64,000 nucleotides of DNA from Apus apus (lineage: Eukaryota > Chordata > Aves > Apodiformes > Apodidae): positions 15,825,501 to 15,889,500 of the forward strand of contig NC_067287.1 in the NCBI RefSeq assembly GCF_020740795.1. Reading direction: 5' to 3'. A model generated the notes under the pieces. That model worked only from the letters and a program-made list of their open reading frames with translations, was not told the DNA's origin and ran no database searches. The position numbers and the translations under genes are program-made. Every line of letters starts with the position of its first letter. Within the stretch, counting starts at the first letter, position 1. Shown one piece after another: positions 44,571 through 55,307 of this stretch.

Positions 44571-46455
44571 TGTCCTAATGTTTTGGGTTTTGCATGTATC
44601 TGGAGTAATTTTCTTGTCTTCTTCTTAAGGAAAAATATATCAAAAAACGTAAATGGAAAGAAAAATCAACCAGATTCACTCACAAGTCAGGATGTCATCT
44701 GCCAAAGAGTCATCCAGAGTGCTTTTATTTATGGCTGACTTTCAAAACTTTGCAAATGAAGCAGCATAATGGAAATATTGGCACCTCCTTATCTTTTATC
44801 TATACTAATGTAAAGACTTATGAACACACCAGGGATTCATGGATGTGATACTTTGACCCTGTGGAAGCCCAGTTGGGGATAAACAAACATCCCTTTGTCT
44901 TAACTTTCTTTTTTAGAAATTCCTTGTGTTCTTTAGTTATCGTCCTCAACATTATCTTAGATATCTAGAATGTCAGGCATCCCAAAGGATATTTGTCCTG
45001 GACACAGTATCCATCTGTTTTTATACTAGAAGCAACAAATGCTATAGCAGAGGAGCCCCACATGCCATATAACAAATATCAGCTCCTTGTACAGGAAGAT
45101 GCATTAACAAGAACGTGTGAAAAATCATGACAGAGCCAATAAAGGAATCTCTAGGGAATATTTTGGAAATGGCTAAACATGTATGTTTAGACAGGGGAAT
45201 TACCTTCTGATAGTCACTTCTCTCCACTCCTTGCAATCAAGCATGGATAGATAACTAGCTTAGTCTGCAGTGTCTCCCTTGTAGACCTCTAAAATTTGGG
45301 TAGAAGGAAACACTGATGTCTATTACACTTTAACAGTCCACTGTAAAATGGGAAATTAACAGCAATGTGTACTAAAACGATAAATATTTTATGAATGTTC
45401 TGAAATGCTCAGATACTTCCAATACAGAGGCCACAGAAGTAGCTGCATTAGATGTTTTTCACTGTACTTTGTTCCCTCTTTCTCTATAAGGCTATTTCTC
45501 TATAAGGCTATTACAACTTAAGTTGTTCATAACAAAAAGCCAGGATGCCACTATGGAAGCACTTCATTCCTTCCTCTGGAGTGGATCAGTATGGCTATTT
45601 CATAGTCAACAATGAGGCTATGCAGAAGCCCTGAAGCACAGTGCTGCAGGTGTAAGTCTAGGACTTCAAGCCCTGGCTCTGTGGATTACTCCTAAGATGG
45701 ACATGAATGATGACTGCACTAAATTAGTTTACCTCTACCATAAGACAGCCCTCTCATGTGACACTTCTTACAGTCAGTGCCTTAATTGGAAAGCCCATAA
45801 AATAATCCTCAAACTGAGAGGGACATCACCACTGTAGCTGGGGCAGTGAGGTGTCGGTGGCATGGAAACTGGCCAGGATCTGAGAGTTCATGATGCTGAC
45901 AACATAGAATTTCAATTTTCAGAAAGAAAGTTTCTCTTCATTTCTCTCCACTGGCTGCATTGGCCATACCCATAGCATAAGGCTCCAGTCCCCAACTACT
46001 TAGACATTATCGCTTGCTGGCTTTTTTTCCTGCAATATATTGCATTCTTTCTAAACATCTGTTTGCACAGAGAGATGTGTTGAAAAGACTGTGGTTATTC
46101 ATTTACTCACATTTTGACATGGCATTGCTGAGTGATTATATTAGCAAGGCTGATGAGTTTTCTTCACAAAGGGAAGCCCCGTGGAACAACATGAAACAGG
46201 CACTGTTGCAATGTTTTGCTGGAAAAAAAAGAAAGGAAAAATTCAAACCCAAAAAAAGGCCTTGCTCATGGCGTGTCTTCACCCAGCAACAGAAAGGCAA
46301 GCCAGAGATCTCTGAACAAATCCTAATTAAGGCAATGAGTTCCCAGAGCAACAGGCAGTACCAGTGTGACAGGCTGCAGGGTCTGAGAGCAGCATGGCTG
46401 AACTCACGTGCCTGAAGGTGTAAAACCCCATTATTCCTCTGGAACAGAAGTGGCT
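44571..46455. other. Non-coding unique sequence
   Basis: No gene is recognised. The frame at 46014-46415 plus (133 codons, lysine-rich middle) has a protein-like composition but no family resemblance, and a minus-strand frame overlaps it. An acceptor-like GTCTTCTTCTTAAG ends near 44630 without a downstream donor. Confidence 0.5.
45479..45510. repeat. Exact 16-bp tandem duplication
   Basis: TTTCTCTATAAGGCTA occurs twice head to tail with no mismatch, which suggests a recent slippage event. Confidence 0.95.
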
Positions 46456-46519
46456 GGGGCACAGCACGGCTGGGGCACAGCACTGCAGGGGCACAGCACT
46501 GCAGGGGCACAGATGGACT
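46456..46519. repeat. 16-bp minisatellite, four copies
   Basis: The unit GGGGCACAGCACTGCA is repeated at 46456, 46472, 46488 and 46504. The first copy ends CGGCT instead of CTGCA and the last is degenerate after GGGGCACAG. It is a GC-rich minisatellite in otherwise AT-leaning DNA. No spacer structure exists, so it is not a CRISPR. Confidence 0.92.
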
Positions 46520-46944
46520 GCTTCTGCACTCGCATCAGATGGAGAGAGAGGCTTTGAGTCATGCAGTGACCTGGACTTAAAGACACCTGTGTTCTGCTCC
46601 AGGTGTGGTAACTGATTTGTTAGATGCAAAATAACCCCAGCTGTGTATAGTTCCAGTATGTGTTCAGTACTTGTCTCCTCTCCCACACAGAGACAAGAAG
46701 GGTGATTTGAGGCTAACCCCTGAAGATCTCATACTGTGAGGATCTTCCAGCCGCAAGCAATGTGAATGACTGCCATGAACAGCTTGTTTGATTGTATAAT
46801 TGGCTATTGTTTGGGATCTGCAGCCTTTCTGTGTCCTTCGAGCTCTGCATCTCTAGGAAGCATGCCTTCAGAGCATTTTCCTACCATTAGAGCAAAAGCC
46901 CAGCAGCAGCCCTTCTTAAGCTAAGCCTTCTCTTTCTTTTTCTA
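46520..46944. other. Non-coding unique sequence
   Basis: Nothing is recognised. A minus-strand frame (46327-46686) extends through the minisatellite and is open partly because the repeat lacks stops. Confidence 0.55.
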
Positions 46945-47023
46945 TGTTTTTATTGTTTTGTTGTTGGGTTTTGTTTGGTTTTGGTGGGGTTTTTTGGTTT
47001 TGTTTTTTTGGGTTTTTTTAGGT
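46945..47023 (+). repeat. T/G-rich tract
   Basis: Roughly 79 bases of T-runs separated by G, GG, GGG and GGGG. It is the longest plus-strand member of the dispersed T/G tract set. Confidence 0.88.
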
Positions 47024-48819
47024 TGAAAAATTAAAGCATATTTAGAAGAGCTTTGTTTCTTTTTCCTTCACTGTGTATTTATTGCACATGAAAGGGACTA
47101 GGCTGATAGCTCCAGCAGTTTCATTTCGTTTTCGGAAGAGCAACTGCAGAGGCGGACGTTGGCTGATCCCCCAGGACTGGGTCCAGCACTCATGCAGTGA
47201 GTCAGCAGGTGCCCATCCTTGCCACAAACTCAGCTCTCCTTCTGAGCTGAGCTGGGACAGTCACGTCAATGCTACGTGCCATGGCACAAACAGGATTATC
47301 TATCCTGCAGTTGTCACCAGGAGGGTTGGAGGCAGGGGAGCTGCTTTATGTGTGCTGAAATCTACATTAAATCCAGTTCCTGGAGGGCAGATGGCCCTCC
47401 AGGGCCAAAATCTGGGACTTCATGAAGCCAAGACTCTTGAAAGCTTGTCCCCAGTTCAACCATAAGTCCCCAAATTCTCTTCTGTGCTCTCCTTTAGTAG
47501 GAGAGGTAAATATGCTCTCTGAGGGCATTTCAGGCTAAAAACTGTGACTTATATAGTGCCAGAAGCCACACTAGATAATCTGCTGCCTTTCAGAGGAGTG
47601 AACTGCTTCCTCCACAGAGCACCCCACTGACAATCTCAGTAGAGATTAATGGTGCAGACAGATGTGCCCTCTGCCCACAGCTGTGCTGATGGGAGAAATC
47701 ACTTCCCCTTGTACTTACCACACCTCTTCTGCCAACAACTTTTCCCATTCCATGCTTCCTTACCCATTCCAGCCACAATGAGCTGGATTAGTTAACTACT
47801 TAAATAACTAGGTCTTTGCAAACTTGGACCAATCAAATTAGAAACAATTTGGGGAACTTTTACACAAGCAGCTCTACTGTTGAGTAGCTCAAAATAGAGA
47901 GCAGGTGTCTACTGCCTGGACACCTTTTCTCCTCCAAGAGGCTCATGCTCAAACAGTACAAGGGACACAGGTCCCTGGGAAGTGTACCAGGGGAAAGCTG
48001 TTCTGCTGATAATTGCTTTGTTTCTTCCTGTAGCTAAGATCAGAAGACTACTTGGATTGCAAATCCCAGCCCTCCACCTTTTTGGAGACTGACTAAATAG
48101 AAAGGTTTCCAGTGGAAAAACTTGCAACACTAATTTGACAGCCTTTAGGAGGTGGCTTCATAGCAATCCTGTAATTTTATTTTTTCTTCATTTTCAGCAA
48201 CAGAAGAGCCTTCAGGAGCAAGGATCATCTGAGATCACATATTTGCAGCAGAATTTGTGTATTGAGTTTCTTTCTTTCCTGTGGAGTACCCTTTTTATGG
48301 AAGATACACTGAGCCAGAGGGATTCTGTGCACACACAAGGTGTATACAGTGCCCATGACAAGAAAAAAAACCCACCAGTTTGTATATGATGCAATGGTCT
48401 GTTCTGTTCCTTCAGTCTATTGGTCAGGAAGACCTGTGACTGGGACAGTGGTTACACAAAACCCCAGACTGCGGGAGAAGCCATGTAACTGGGGCTGTGC
48501 TAGTCAGCAGGACCCTGCCTCATGGGATCTATTACATCAGTTTCATTCCCTTTTTTCTTATAGGAGTCCTGAAATAATCAGAAAGTTGGTGGCTCCTGGC
48601 TACATATTCTAGCTTCTTATCACACAACCTTCTTTCTGAGGAAGCCAAACATGCACGTGATTTTCCATGTGCACATGTAGGTCAGAGCAAGGCAAGACGC
48701 CCTCCTTCAGACCTCGCTGTGCTATCTGGAAGGTGTCTGACCCCTGCTCACTACCACCCGAAAAGTTCATGTGAGCACTCCCTAATCTGCTCCAAAGCAG
48801 AGTCAGCCAGCGTGGCTCA
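47024..48819. other. Non-coding unique sequence
   Basis: No gene is recognised apart from the candidate exon at 48198-48339. A 130-codon frame at 47073-47465 plus is unsupported. Text at 47780-47870 is AT-rich and complex (GATTAGTTAACTACTTAAATAAC) and may be regulatory. Confidence 0.5.
48198..48339 (+). other. Candidate internal exon
   Basis: The acceptor TTTTATTTTTTCTTCATTTTCAG ends at 48197 and is among the strongest in the window. The donor CACAAG followed by GTGTATAC at 48340 is moderate. The 142 bases between are open in one frame, beginning QQKSLQEQGSSEITYL and containing FLSFLWSTLFMEDTLSQ. The peptide looks protein-like but I do not recognise it. A chance open frame or a non-coding RNA exon are equally possible. 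Confidence 0.14.
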
Positions 48820-49020
48820 AGTGGTTGATCCAGGTGATATGAGCTAATCCAGCTGACTTTTGCTTAAAGCAGAGCTGCTTGCCAGCAGAGCTGCTGGAGT
48901 GGTTATCTTTGGCTGAAGGGCTGCACCAAACATCTGCGAGCTGTCGTGGCTTCAACCGGCGCAGCCACTTGCAGGCTGAACATCTGCTTGCAGCTATTTA
49001 TAAAGCATAACTGGGACATC
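48820..49020. promoter_or_regulatory. Candidate element with MEF2 site and E-box
   Basis: CTATTTATAA at 48994-49003 fits the MEF2 consensus exactly, CCAGCTGAC near 48849 is an E-box, and GAGCTAATCC near 48841 has a bicoid-type TAATCC core. AGCAGAGCTGCT occurs twice (48871 and 48885), suggesting a small local duplication. A few CpGs are present. It is enhancer-like in content; conservation is unmeasured. Confidence 0.3.
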
Positions 49021-49499
49021 AGCATGGTCCTGTGTCTGGCTGTGCATGACACAGGACTTCACTTGTGACACTGCTCCCTGAAACCAGAGTTGCCTTTCCT
49101 CTCCTCTCCTTTCTTCTCCTCAGCCCTCAACGACTCTGCCGGAAAACCACCAGTTGGACTCAAAGTGGAGTGGGATGGAGTGGAGAGGATTTCACTGGGG
49201 CATTTCTCACCCTGTTCTCTTTTTCTGTCTGTATTTCACATATACACGTAGTCTCATGTGCTACCAGCCGGGGTGAAGCCACAGGCAGGGAGTGCCTCTG
49301 ATGGAGCTGATTGTTGGAGCACAGTTCCATGGGAAGCTTTGTATTCAGGTGCAGGCTGCTTCTCTTAGGTAATTGCTCAAGCCCCAGCCAAGTCCCTATC
49401 TGCAGGGAGCTGCACTTCCAGTCCATAACACCTTGGCATTATTCTGCTCTCATGAGTCAAACCATTGAGCAAGTCAAAAGTGCAGAAACATGGAACGAA
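49021..49499. other. Non-coding unique sequence
   Basis: Nothing is recognised; short frames on both strands (49065-49301 plus, 49160-49426 minus) are unsupported. Confidence 0.55.
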
Positions 49500-50120
49500 T
49501 TATCTTTATAGATCAGCTTGTTCAATACCTCCAGCTTCCCTGATGTTTCCTTGCGGAATGTTTCCCTTTCAAAATGATGAAGATTATTAGGCCTGTGGGC
49601 AAGCCATGATAGCTCTCTTTAGAGAGGGCTGGGAGTGATTAATGTCTTTTTTGTGTCTTCTCCCTCCTCCAAATTAATACAAGTATCCCATCATTTCCCT
49701 TCCCAAGATCATTTTTCCAGTCTTTGCTTGATCTCAAAGAGACGTCTTTGCACTCGGTAAAAAGACAAGCTCTTTCTGAGAAGAAGGCATCTGAAGGATA
49801 ACAAAAATAAAACATTATCTGTTAATGGTTCATCCATCTTGGCCCAATAATGACCATTGCTGGGGTCCAAAGCCTTCAGGAAGGGGTTAATCAGCACGGT
49901 GTCTTGGGTTCTTAGAAAATTATGGAAGAAAATGAGGGTTCATCCAAGAAGAAGACCGGATGGGAGCTGGTTGCTGGATGGTAACAGCACATGGCTCACA
50001 TTGCCTTCAGCTTGCATCACTCTTTCCGTTATAAATCCTGAGCCCATTTGGGATCCAACCTATCAGCTCAAGGATGAGCAATATTTATTTTCAAATATTG
50101 TGCAAAATACTTGAGTCTTT
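49500..50120. promoter_or_regulatory. Strong candidate conserved non-coding element
   Basis: About 600 bases of complex AT-rich text contain GAATTATCTTTATAGATC near 49497, GGAGTGATTAATGTC near 49630, CAAATTAATACAAG near 49670 and AAAATAAAACATTATCTG near 49804. Near 50080-50110, ATTTATTTTCAAATATTG is followed by TTGTGCAAA, a C/EBP-type word. There is no repeat, and the open frames crossing it are short. Together with 14290-14900 and 58235-58640 it is the most enhancer-like text in the window. Confidence 0.4.
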
Positions 50121-51464
50121 TTGGAAAACCAGGGTGATGGGGAGGAGGGAGGCAAGGCATGCTGGATCCTTTCCTCTTTTGCAAACTGTCCAAACTGTTT
50201 TGTTGCTGAAGTTCCAAACCAAAATGGGCTTAATTTTAAGCAAATATTTATTCTTTCTTCAGTCAGGAGGCTGAGGCAGAAATAAAAGCATCAGTGTTTG
50301 ACCTCTATCAAGCAAGTTCAGCCTGTGCAAAAAACGCATGTGGTGGATGAACCAGACTCCAGTGAGAAGCAGAGAAAGGCAGGGGAGCACTCTGTGGTGG
50401 CCTGGAGCTTAAACTAACAACAATATTATTTTGTATGAGCTCTTAAAGGGCACCCTCAGATTGCACATGGTATTTATATGGGTGCAGGAAATGACAACTC
50501 CTCTTCCAAACCCATAATCTAATTCTAAGATTGTCTAACTGGGCACAGTTCAGATGAGCCTCAATTTCTCCAGCAGGACAAGGAGCCAGTGGAAGTGGGA
50601 AGTTGACAGAGAAAGAGCGTGAAGGACAGGAATTCCTGGCCCCTTCTGTTCTTTTTCACAAGAGCAACAATTAAGAGCAAATAATTACCCAACAGCACCC
50701 AGGTCAAGTGGTTCTTTATAAAACATTTAATAAAATTATTAATTTTACTTCTATTACTTCTAAAGATTCAGGCTTCCTTAGACTATCCAGTGAGGACAAC
50801 CACCTTCTAGGGAGGTGGCTGCTGATGCTAACTCACACTTGGAGCTCTGTTACTCCTGTTACTATCTGGCCTCTTAAAATTCCGCACTGCTTTCTAATTG
50901 GAACATGCTGTTTCATTCCACTGTTTCCAATGGAAGACTAGGAGAAAAGCTGGTCTTATGAACCATGAAGAATACAACTTCACTTGAAGCTGTTATGATT
51001 TCCATAAGATTTGTCATGGTTGGTAGTGCTTATTTGCATAAGGTTCAAAGCTCAAGATTATTTGAAAGCTGTGGGGTGATACCCATGTTGCTCTGACTAT
51101 CTGTTTTTTCTCATGACCATTTTGAGTAGGAGCAACAGGGAATATTTATCCTTCCTCCCATGCAATCTGCTTACTACCTGGTAATGTATGGCTGTTGATT
51201 ACTACAGCTAGGTTCCCAACCTCTGAAGACCATCATGGACACATCAGGCCTTCTACTAATGCTAAGCACCCTGACTTATATCCAGGCAACAGCTGAGCAC
51301 CTGCAGTCTATACAACTGCAACAAGAAGTTGATTAGTGCCCCTGTTTCTCTAACCAGAGGAATCACTTCTGTGTAATGCACAATTTCTTTTCAGTTCAGA
51401 AGCCTTCTCTTTGGAGTCAAGGTGGGATTGCAGCCATGTTCCAAAGAGCCACAAAGAAGTGAAG
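50121..51464. other. Non-coding unique sequence
   Basis: No gene is recognised. Text at 50640-50755 (TTAAGAGCAAATAATTACCC, AATAAAATTATTAATTTTAC) is AT-rich and may be regulatory. Around 50545-50570, GATGAGCCTCAATTTCTCC resembles a MIR fragment but is too short to call. Confidence 0.5.
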
Positions 51465-51570
51465 ACATTACCCAGCTCTGTATCCATTTTCCAGAGGAAA
51501 CGGGACAATCTGAAACCACAGGGGTCTAGTTCAAGGCCACAAGGCTTTCTCTGGGTGCCTGCACTAGCTC
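51465..51570 (-). mobile_element. MIR-like SINE remnant
   Basis: Read on the plus strand, TATCCATTTTCCAGAGGAAA, then CGGGACAATCTGAAACCACA, then TAGTTCAAGGCCACAAGG follow the order of a reversed MIR: CCCATTTTACAGATGGGGAAA, CTGAGGCACAGAG, AAGTGACTTGCCCAAGGTCACACAG. The match is diverged but ordered, consistent with an ancient minus-strand copy. Confidence 0.5.
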
Positions 51571-51587
51571 TTCTTACAAGCAGAGGC

Positions 51588-51639
51588 AACGTTAAGGTTT
51601 TTCACTAGAGCAAAACGTTAAGGTTTTTCACTAGAGCAA
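51588..51639. repeat. Exact 26-bp tandem duplication
   Basis: The 26-base unit starting AACGTTAAGG and ending CTAGAGCAA occurs twice with no mismatch. Identity implies a recent duplication or possibly an assembly artefact. Confidence 0.95.
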
Positions 51640-51944
51640 AATTCTTCAATCTCATTATGCCCTGGACCTACACGAACAATTCTGCTATCTAACTCCATTC
51701 ACTTTTGGGAACTTTCTACAGACTTTAAGATATTTGGATCACACCTACAAAGCCTTCCACTGGAGCTTGATTCAAGTCCATCAGTTCAAATTTCAGTCTC
51801 AGATGAGATATCAGACCTCAGGCAGCGATACACACATGGACAGCAACAGATCTCACAGTCAGCAGCTGGCCTGAGCTAATCATCAGTATCTACTGACACA
51901 GACCTCAGTATAACTCCCTTTGCTGATCTGATCTGTTCTGTTTA
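51640..51944. other. Non-coding unique sequence
   Basis: I see nothing recognisable in this stretch. Confidence 0.6.
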
Positions 51945-52150
51945 CAATGCAGTGGTGGTAAAAATAAATGTATTGTCTTTTGGGGAACTAATCAATAGTT
52001 CCTGCTCTTGATTGCATGATTCATGTAATCACAGAAAGAAATGTAAATTAAGCATACCAAAAGATAAATGTTATAAATTATAATGCATTTTAGAGACTGT
52101 ATTTATAGAGAAATCCCCCTCTTACATTAAGAGAGAAAAAAGCCCTCATT
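51945..52150. promoter_or_regulatory. Candidate conserved non-coding element
   Basis: The AT-rich complex block includes GATTGCATGATTCATGTAATC near 52011, GTAAATTAAGC near 52044 and TTATAAATTATAATGCATT near 52071. Stops occur in all frames and there are no simple repeats. Homeodomain and POU-like words dominate. It is a texture-based call. Confidence 0.3.
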
Positions 52151-54027
52151 GATTCCTGCTCTCTTTTCTACAAAAGTAAACTACTTAACTTGGTTGTCCT
52201 GACTTGCATTCATTTACAACCAGGATTTCTGACCTCCCAAGCCCCTTACCTGTCTCCCCCTCTTTTTTCTTACAAACACTACTCCTCTGCATTAAAAACT
52301 GTTGTGCAGCAGTAAGGGCAGAGTGCAGCTAGCAATTTTTTTCCCAAGCTTTCTGTGGCACTGTGTGTCCTTATTGCTCTTTTTGTACTAAAGGAGCACT
52401 GAACAGTAGATCCACTTTATTGTTTTGTGGGAAGTATGAGCTGTTACAGTTACAGGAGGCAGATGACACAGGACAGATCCACAGAAAGGATGGAGCCACT
52501 GGAGTACTACTGCACATTGCAGCTTGGATTTAACCTCTGATATCCCTATAGGCTTTGTTCAGTTGCTGTCTACAATCAGCGTGCTTCATTTTGGGTTTTC
52601 AACTTGGATGAAGCAGTCCCAGTTCAATAAAACAGCTTTTTCCTTCTTGATTAGAGAAGCAAAGTATATACAACACTTCAGATTTCACTTTTTAGGAGAT
52701 AATGTAGGACCAGAGAGTTAAGAAAAAGCCTTAAGAAAAAGGTTTTCTCATAATCCCACAGGGAAAGAACAATGTCCTTAGTGGGAAGTTTCCCCCTTAC
52801 AACTCCTTCTCCTTCTCTAGACCATCTCCTCTTCCAAGCTGAGATGCCAGCAGCAAAAATTTTGCGGATATAAAGTTCAACATTCATGATTCTGGCTTGT
52901 TTCTCTCCCCTTCAGGGTCTGGGAAAACAGTCTGCAACATCCAGCAATTAAAGAAAAATAAATGTGGAATCGGTCTTAAGATGATCACATACTCTGTGTT
53001 ACACATGCTGCTGCCAGGATCTGCAAATATTTGTGTGATCAGGCTCCACAGGGTTTAGATGAATAAGGACTGATTTGCTCTCCCACAACCCCCCTTTTCC
53101 CTCCCTATCTATTACTCCTCCACCCCTGCTGTTTCCCAGTCCTCCCAGGTTTTAGGATAAGGCACACAACATTTTATTATTCAGTCAAAACACTTGGGTG
53201 ACCTTGGAGGTAGAAGTGTCTAGCCAAATGACATTCTAGCATTTGCTCAAGCACACCCTTCCCTGTTCCACAGCTCCTGTAGATCCTGTGAGTTGCAGTT
53301 ATGTTTTTAATATTATTATTTTCTTTTCTCTCCCCCCTCCACCCTAGAGCAATTAAGTTAATTTTTTTTTTCCCTTTCAAGGTTTGTGTCAATGAACAGT
53401 CAAAGAGTGAGATGTGAACCTACGTAGAGGAACCTCTGGCAAACCTTTGAATGCTGTGCATCTGTATGAGAAGAGAAATGTCAGGAGTAGCTAGCAAAAA
53501 ATGAATAGCCCTGATCCAACCCTGTGATTCTTCTCCTGCCAAGTTCTCCAGTACTCACTGGATGATGCAGCAGAGCTTTGGCAAGGCTCTCTGTTAAAGC
53601 TTTCTTTCTCCTGTTTACCTGCTATCCAGCTTAATTGGGAAACTTTGAGTTCAATAGGAAATGGTCATTAAGTCTTCAGGTCACGCTAGCAACAACAGGC
53701 TAGAGTCAAAACAAATCCAGGCCCACCACTACAACAAATCCAGGAGGGACTGCCAGGAGGCTCCTTCCTTTGAGCTGCTTTTGTACCTCTCTGTTGGATG
53801 TGGAGCTCTGCCTCCATACAAAGACCTGGTACTTGGGAATGGTGAAAGCAGGCTCCTTTCCAGCTGTGCAACAACTGCTCTCTCATCCCCTTGCCTGCAG
53901 TTGACTATCATGTCCACAGACAGTTGCACCACTCTTCAGGCCCATTGCAGGAAACCAAGCAGCTTTGCCAACACAAAGCTTTGCCTCATCTGTAATATCC
54001 CTTGGTCATTTGCTTGTCTTCTCCTGT
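52151..54027. other. Non-coding unique sequence
   Basis: No gene is recognised. A 122-codon frame at 53661-54029 plus is overlapped by two minus-strand frames and is unsupported. Acceptor-like TTTCTCTCCCCTTCAG ends near 52916 without a usable donor. A T/A tract (ATATTATTATTTTC) lies near 53311. Confidence 0.5.
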
Positions 54028-54176
54028 GACCTAGTTTAGTGGTAGGCTTGGCAGTGGTTTAGGGACATGGTTTAGTGATGGACTTGGCAGTGCTAGGTTA
54101 GAGGTTGGACTTCATCATCTTAAACTTCTTTTCCAATGAAAATTATTCTATGATTCTATGATTCTGTGATTCTATG
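54028..54176 (+). mobile_element. CR1 LINE, truncated 3' end
   Basis: GGGACATGGTTTAGTGATGG, ACTTGGCAGTGCTAGG, GAGGTTGGACTTCATCATCT and CTTTTCCAATGAAAAT are diagnostic CR1 3' words. They are followed by ATTCTATG, ATTCTATG, ATTCTGTG and ATTCTATG at 54145-54176, the CR1 terminal octamer repeat. CR1 lacks a poly(A) tail and ends this way. An internal near-duplicate (54033-54056 versus 54069-54092, about 36 bases apart) shows the segment with TTTAGTG and CTTGGCAGTG twice. Only about 150 bases remain and no coding part is present. Confidence 0.93.
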
Positions 54177-55127
54177 AGTTACGCCAGTCGTTCTCAGCTA
54201 ACTGGACCCAACGCCAACTATGTCCAGCTCAGCCTGCATACAGCTGACATTTCCTTGAATTTTCTTCCACATCTGACAGCCAAGCTGCTGATTTACTGAT
54301 GTCACCTAAAAGATGTGTTGCTTGGGAAGAAAGGAGGTATATGTAGGTACATATTTTAGTGAACAGGCTTGCTCAGTCTTTCTCAGATGCTTGACAGTAC
54401 ATGCCCTATTTTTCTCCCTCCAAAAATCTCATACTGACCTATCAAGAAAGTTTTGTTCAATACTTTCCGAAAAGGGACACATTTGTGATGTTTAGCTGGG
54501 AAGGAGCAATGGCAGCCAAGACAAAGTGTAACGAAGTTTTCACGCATGGAAAGAAAAGGTGCTGCTCAGTCTATGATAAACCTTGTGGTGCAGGAGAAGC
54601 AGACAAAGGTCACAACATTTCCTTCTGTCCTCCACCCCCATTTGAATCCTCCCCTTTCTTCTCTTCATCACATCTAACCAGTGCTACAGAGAGAGGCAGC
54701 AATGGCTAGCAAGTAGTGTTTTACCAGCTCATTAGTCAAAGTGCTGCTCCTGTGTTACAAAGCATTTAGGCACTCCAGGCTTACCTGAAACCTGACTCAG
54801 TCTTCCAAGTTACCTCAGCTTCAGGGAATAAATTCAGCTGGTGGGAACTATCTCAGCTTCTAAATTAGGTAGGCAGATTGAGTCTTTAATGTGTACTGGA
54901 GACACAGGGCTGAGCTTAACTCTTTACTCACTGGAGGTAAAGCAAAGTGCTCATGAGCTTTGGGCTCAGATTTTTATTCTGAGAAGTGCTCTCCCTCATC
55001 CTAAACCCTCCTGAATGAGGCAGAGCAAAGCCAAGTGAAGGCAAGAGGCACAGTAAAATAGAAGACATTATACATCATTTTTCTTTATCTATTTCCTTTG
55101 CTCATTTTCTCTCCCCTCTCCCTCCAG
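54177..55127. other. Non-coding unique sequence
   Basis: No gene is recognised; the frames at 54313-54709 plus are below 105 codons and overlap. The last 50 bases form a strong polypyrimidine tract ahead of the candidate exon at 55128. Confidence 0.5.
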
Positions 55128-55307
55128 GTTGCAAAAACATTATGCAACAGTATGCCCAGTCTTGTATCTTTGGATTATGCCTAACGAGCTCCAGATCCTG
55201 CAGTAACCTTAAAGAAGAATATGAGAGAATATGGTTAGTGGGGGAAGAGTTTTCTCAGCTAGTCCCCAAAGGCAGGAGACCCAGTGGTTGCAAGGTGAAG
55301 ACTGAAG
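55128..55307 (+). other. Candidate internal exon
   Basis: The acceptor CTCATTTTCTCTCCCCTCTC CCTCCAG ends at 55127 with a long uninterrupted pyrimidine tract. ACTGAAG followed by GTAAAC gives a fair donor at 55308. The 180 bases between are open in one frame (CKNIMQQYAQSCIFGL at the start, KVKTE at the end) and would be a symmetrical phase-1 exon. The frame continues only 17 codons past the donor. I do not recognise the peptide, and chance remains the simplest explanation. Confidence 0.15.

Noticed and set aside
46014..46415. 133-codon plus-strand frame with protein-like composition
   Set aside because: No recognisable family and no convincing splice sites; a minus-strand frame overlaps it.
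46456..46519. Tandem 16-bp units as a CRISPR array
   Set aside because: Units are contiguous with no spacers, and the host is a vertebrate.
52690..52780. Possible reversed MIR core (CCAGAGAGTTAAG, ATCCCACAGGG)
   Set aside because: Spacing is wrong and similarity is too weak to separate from chance.
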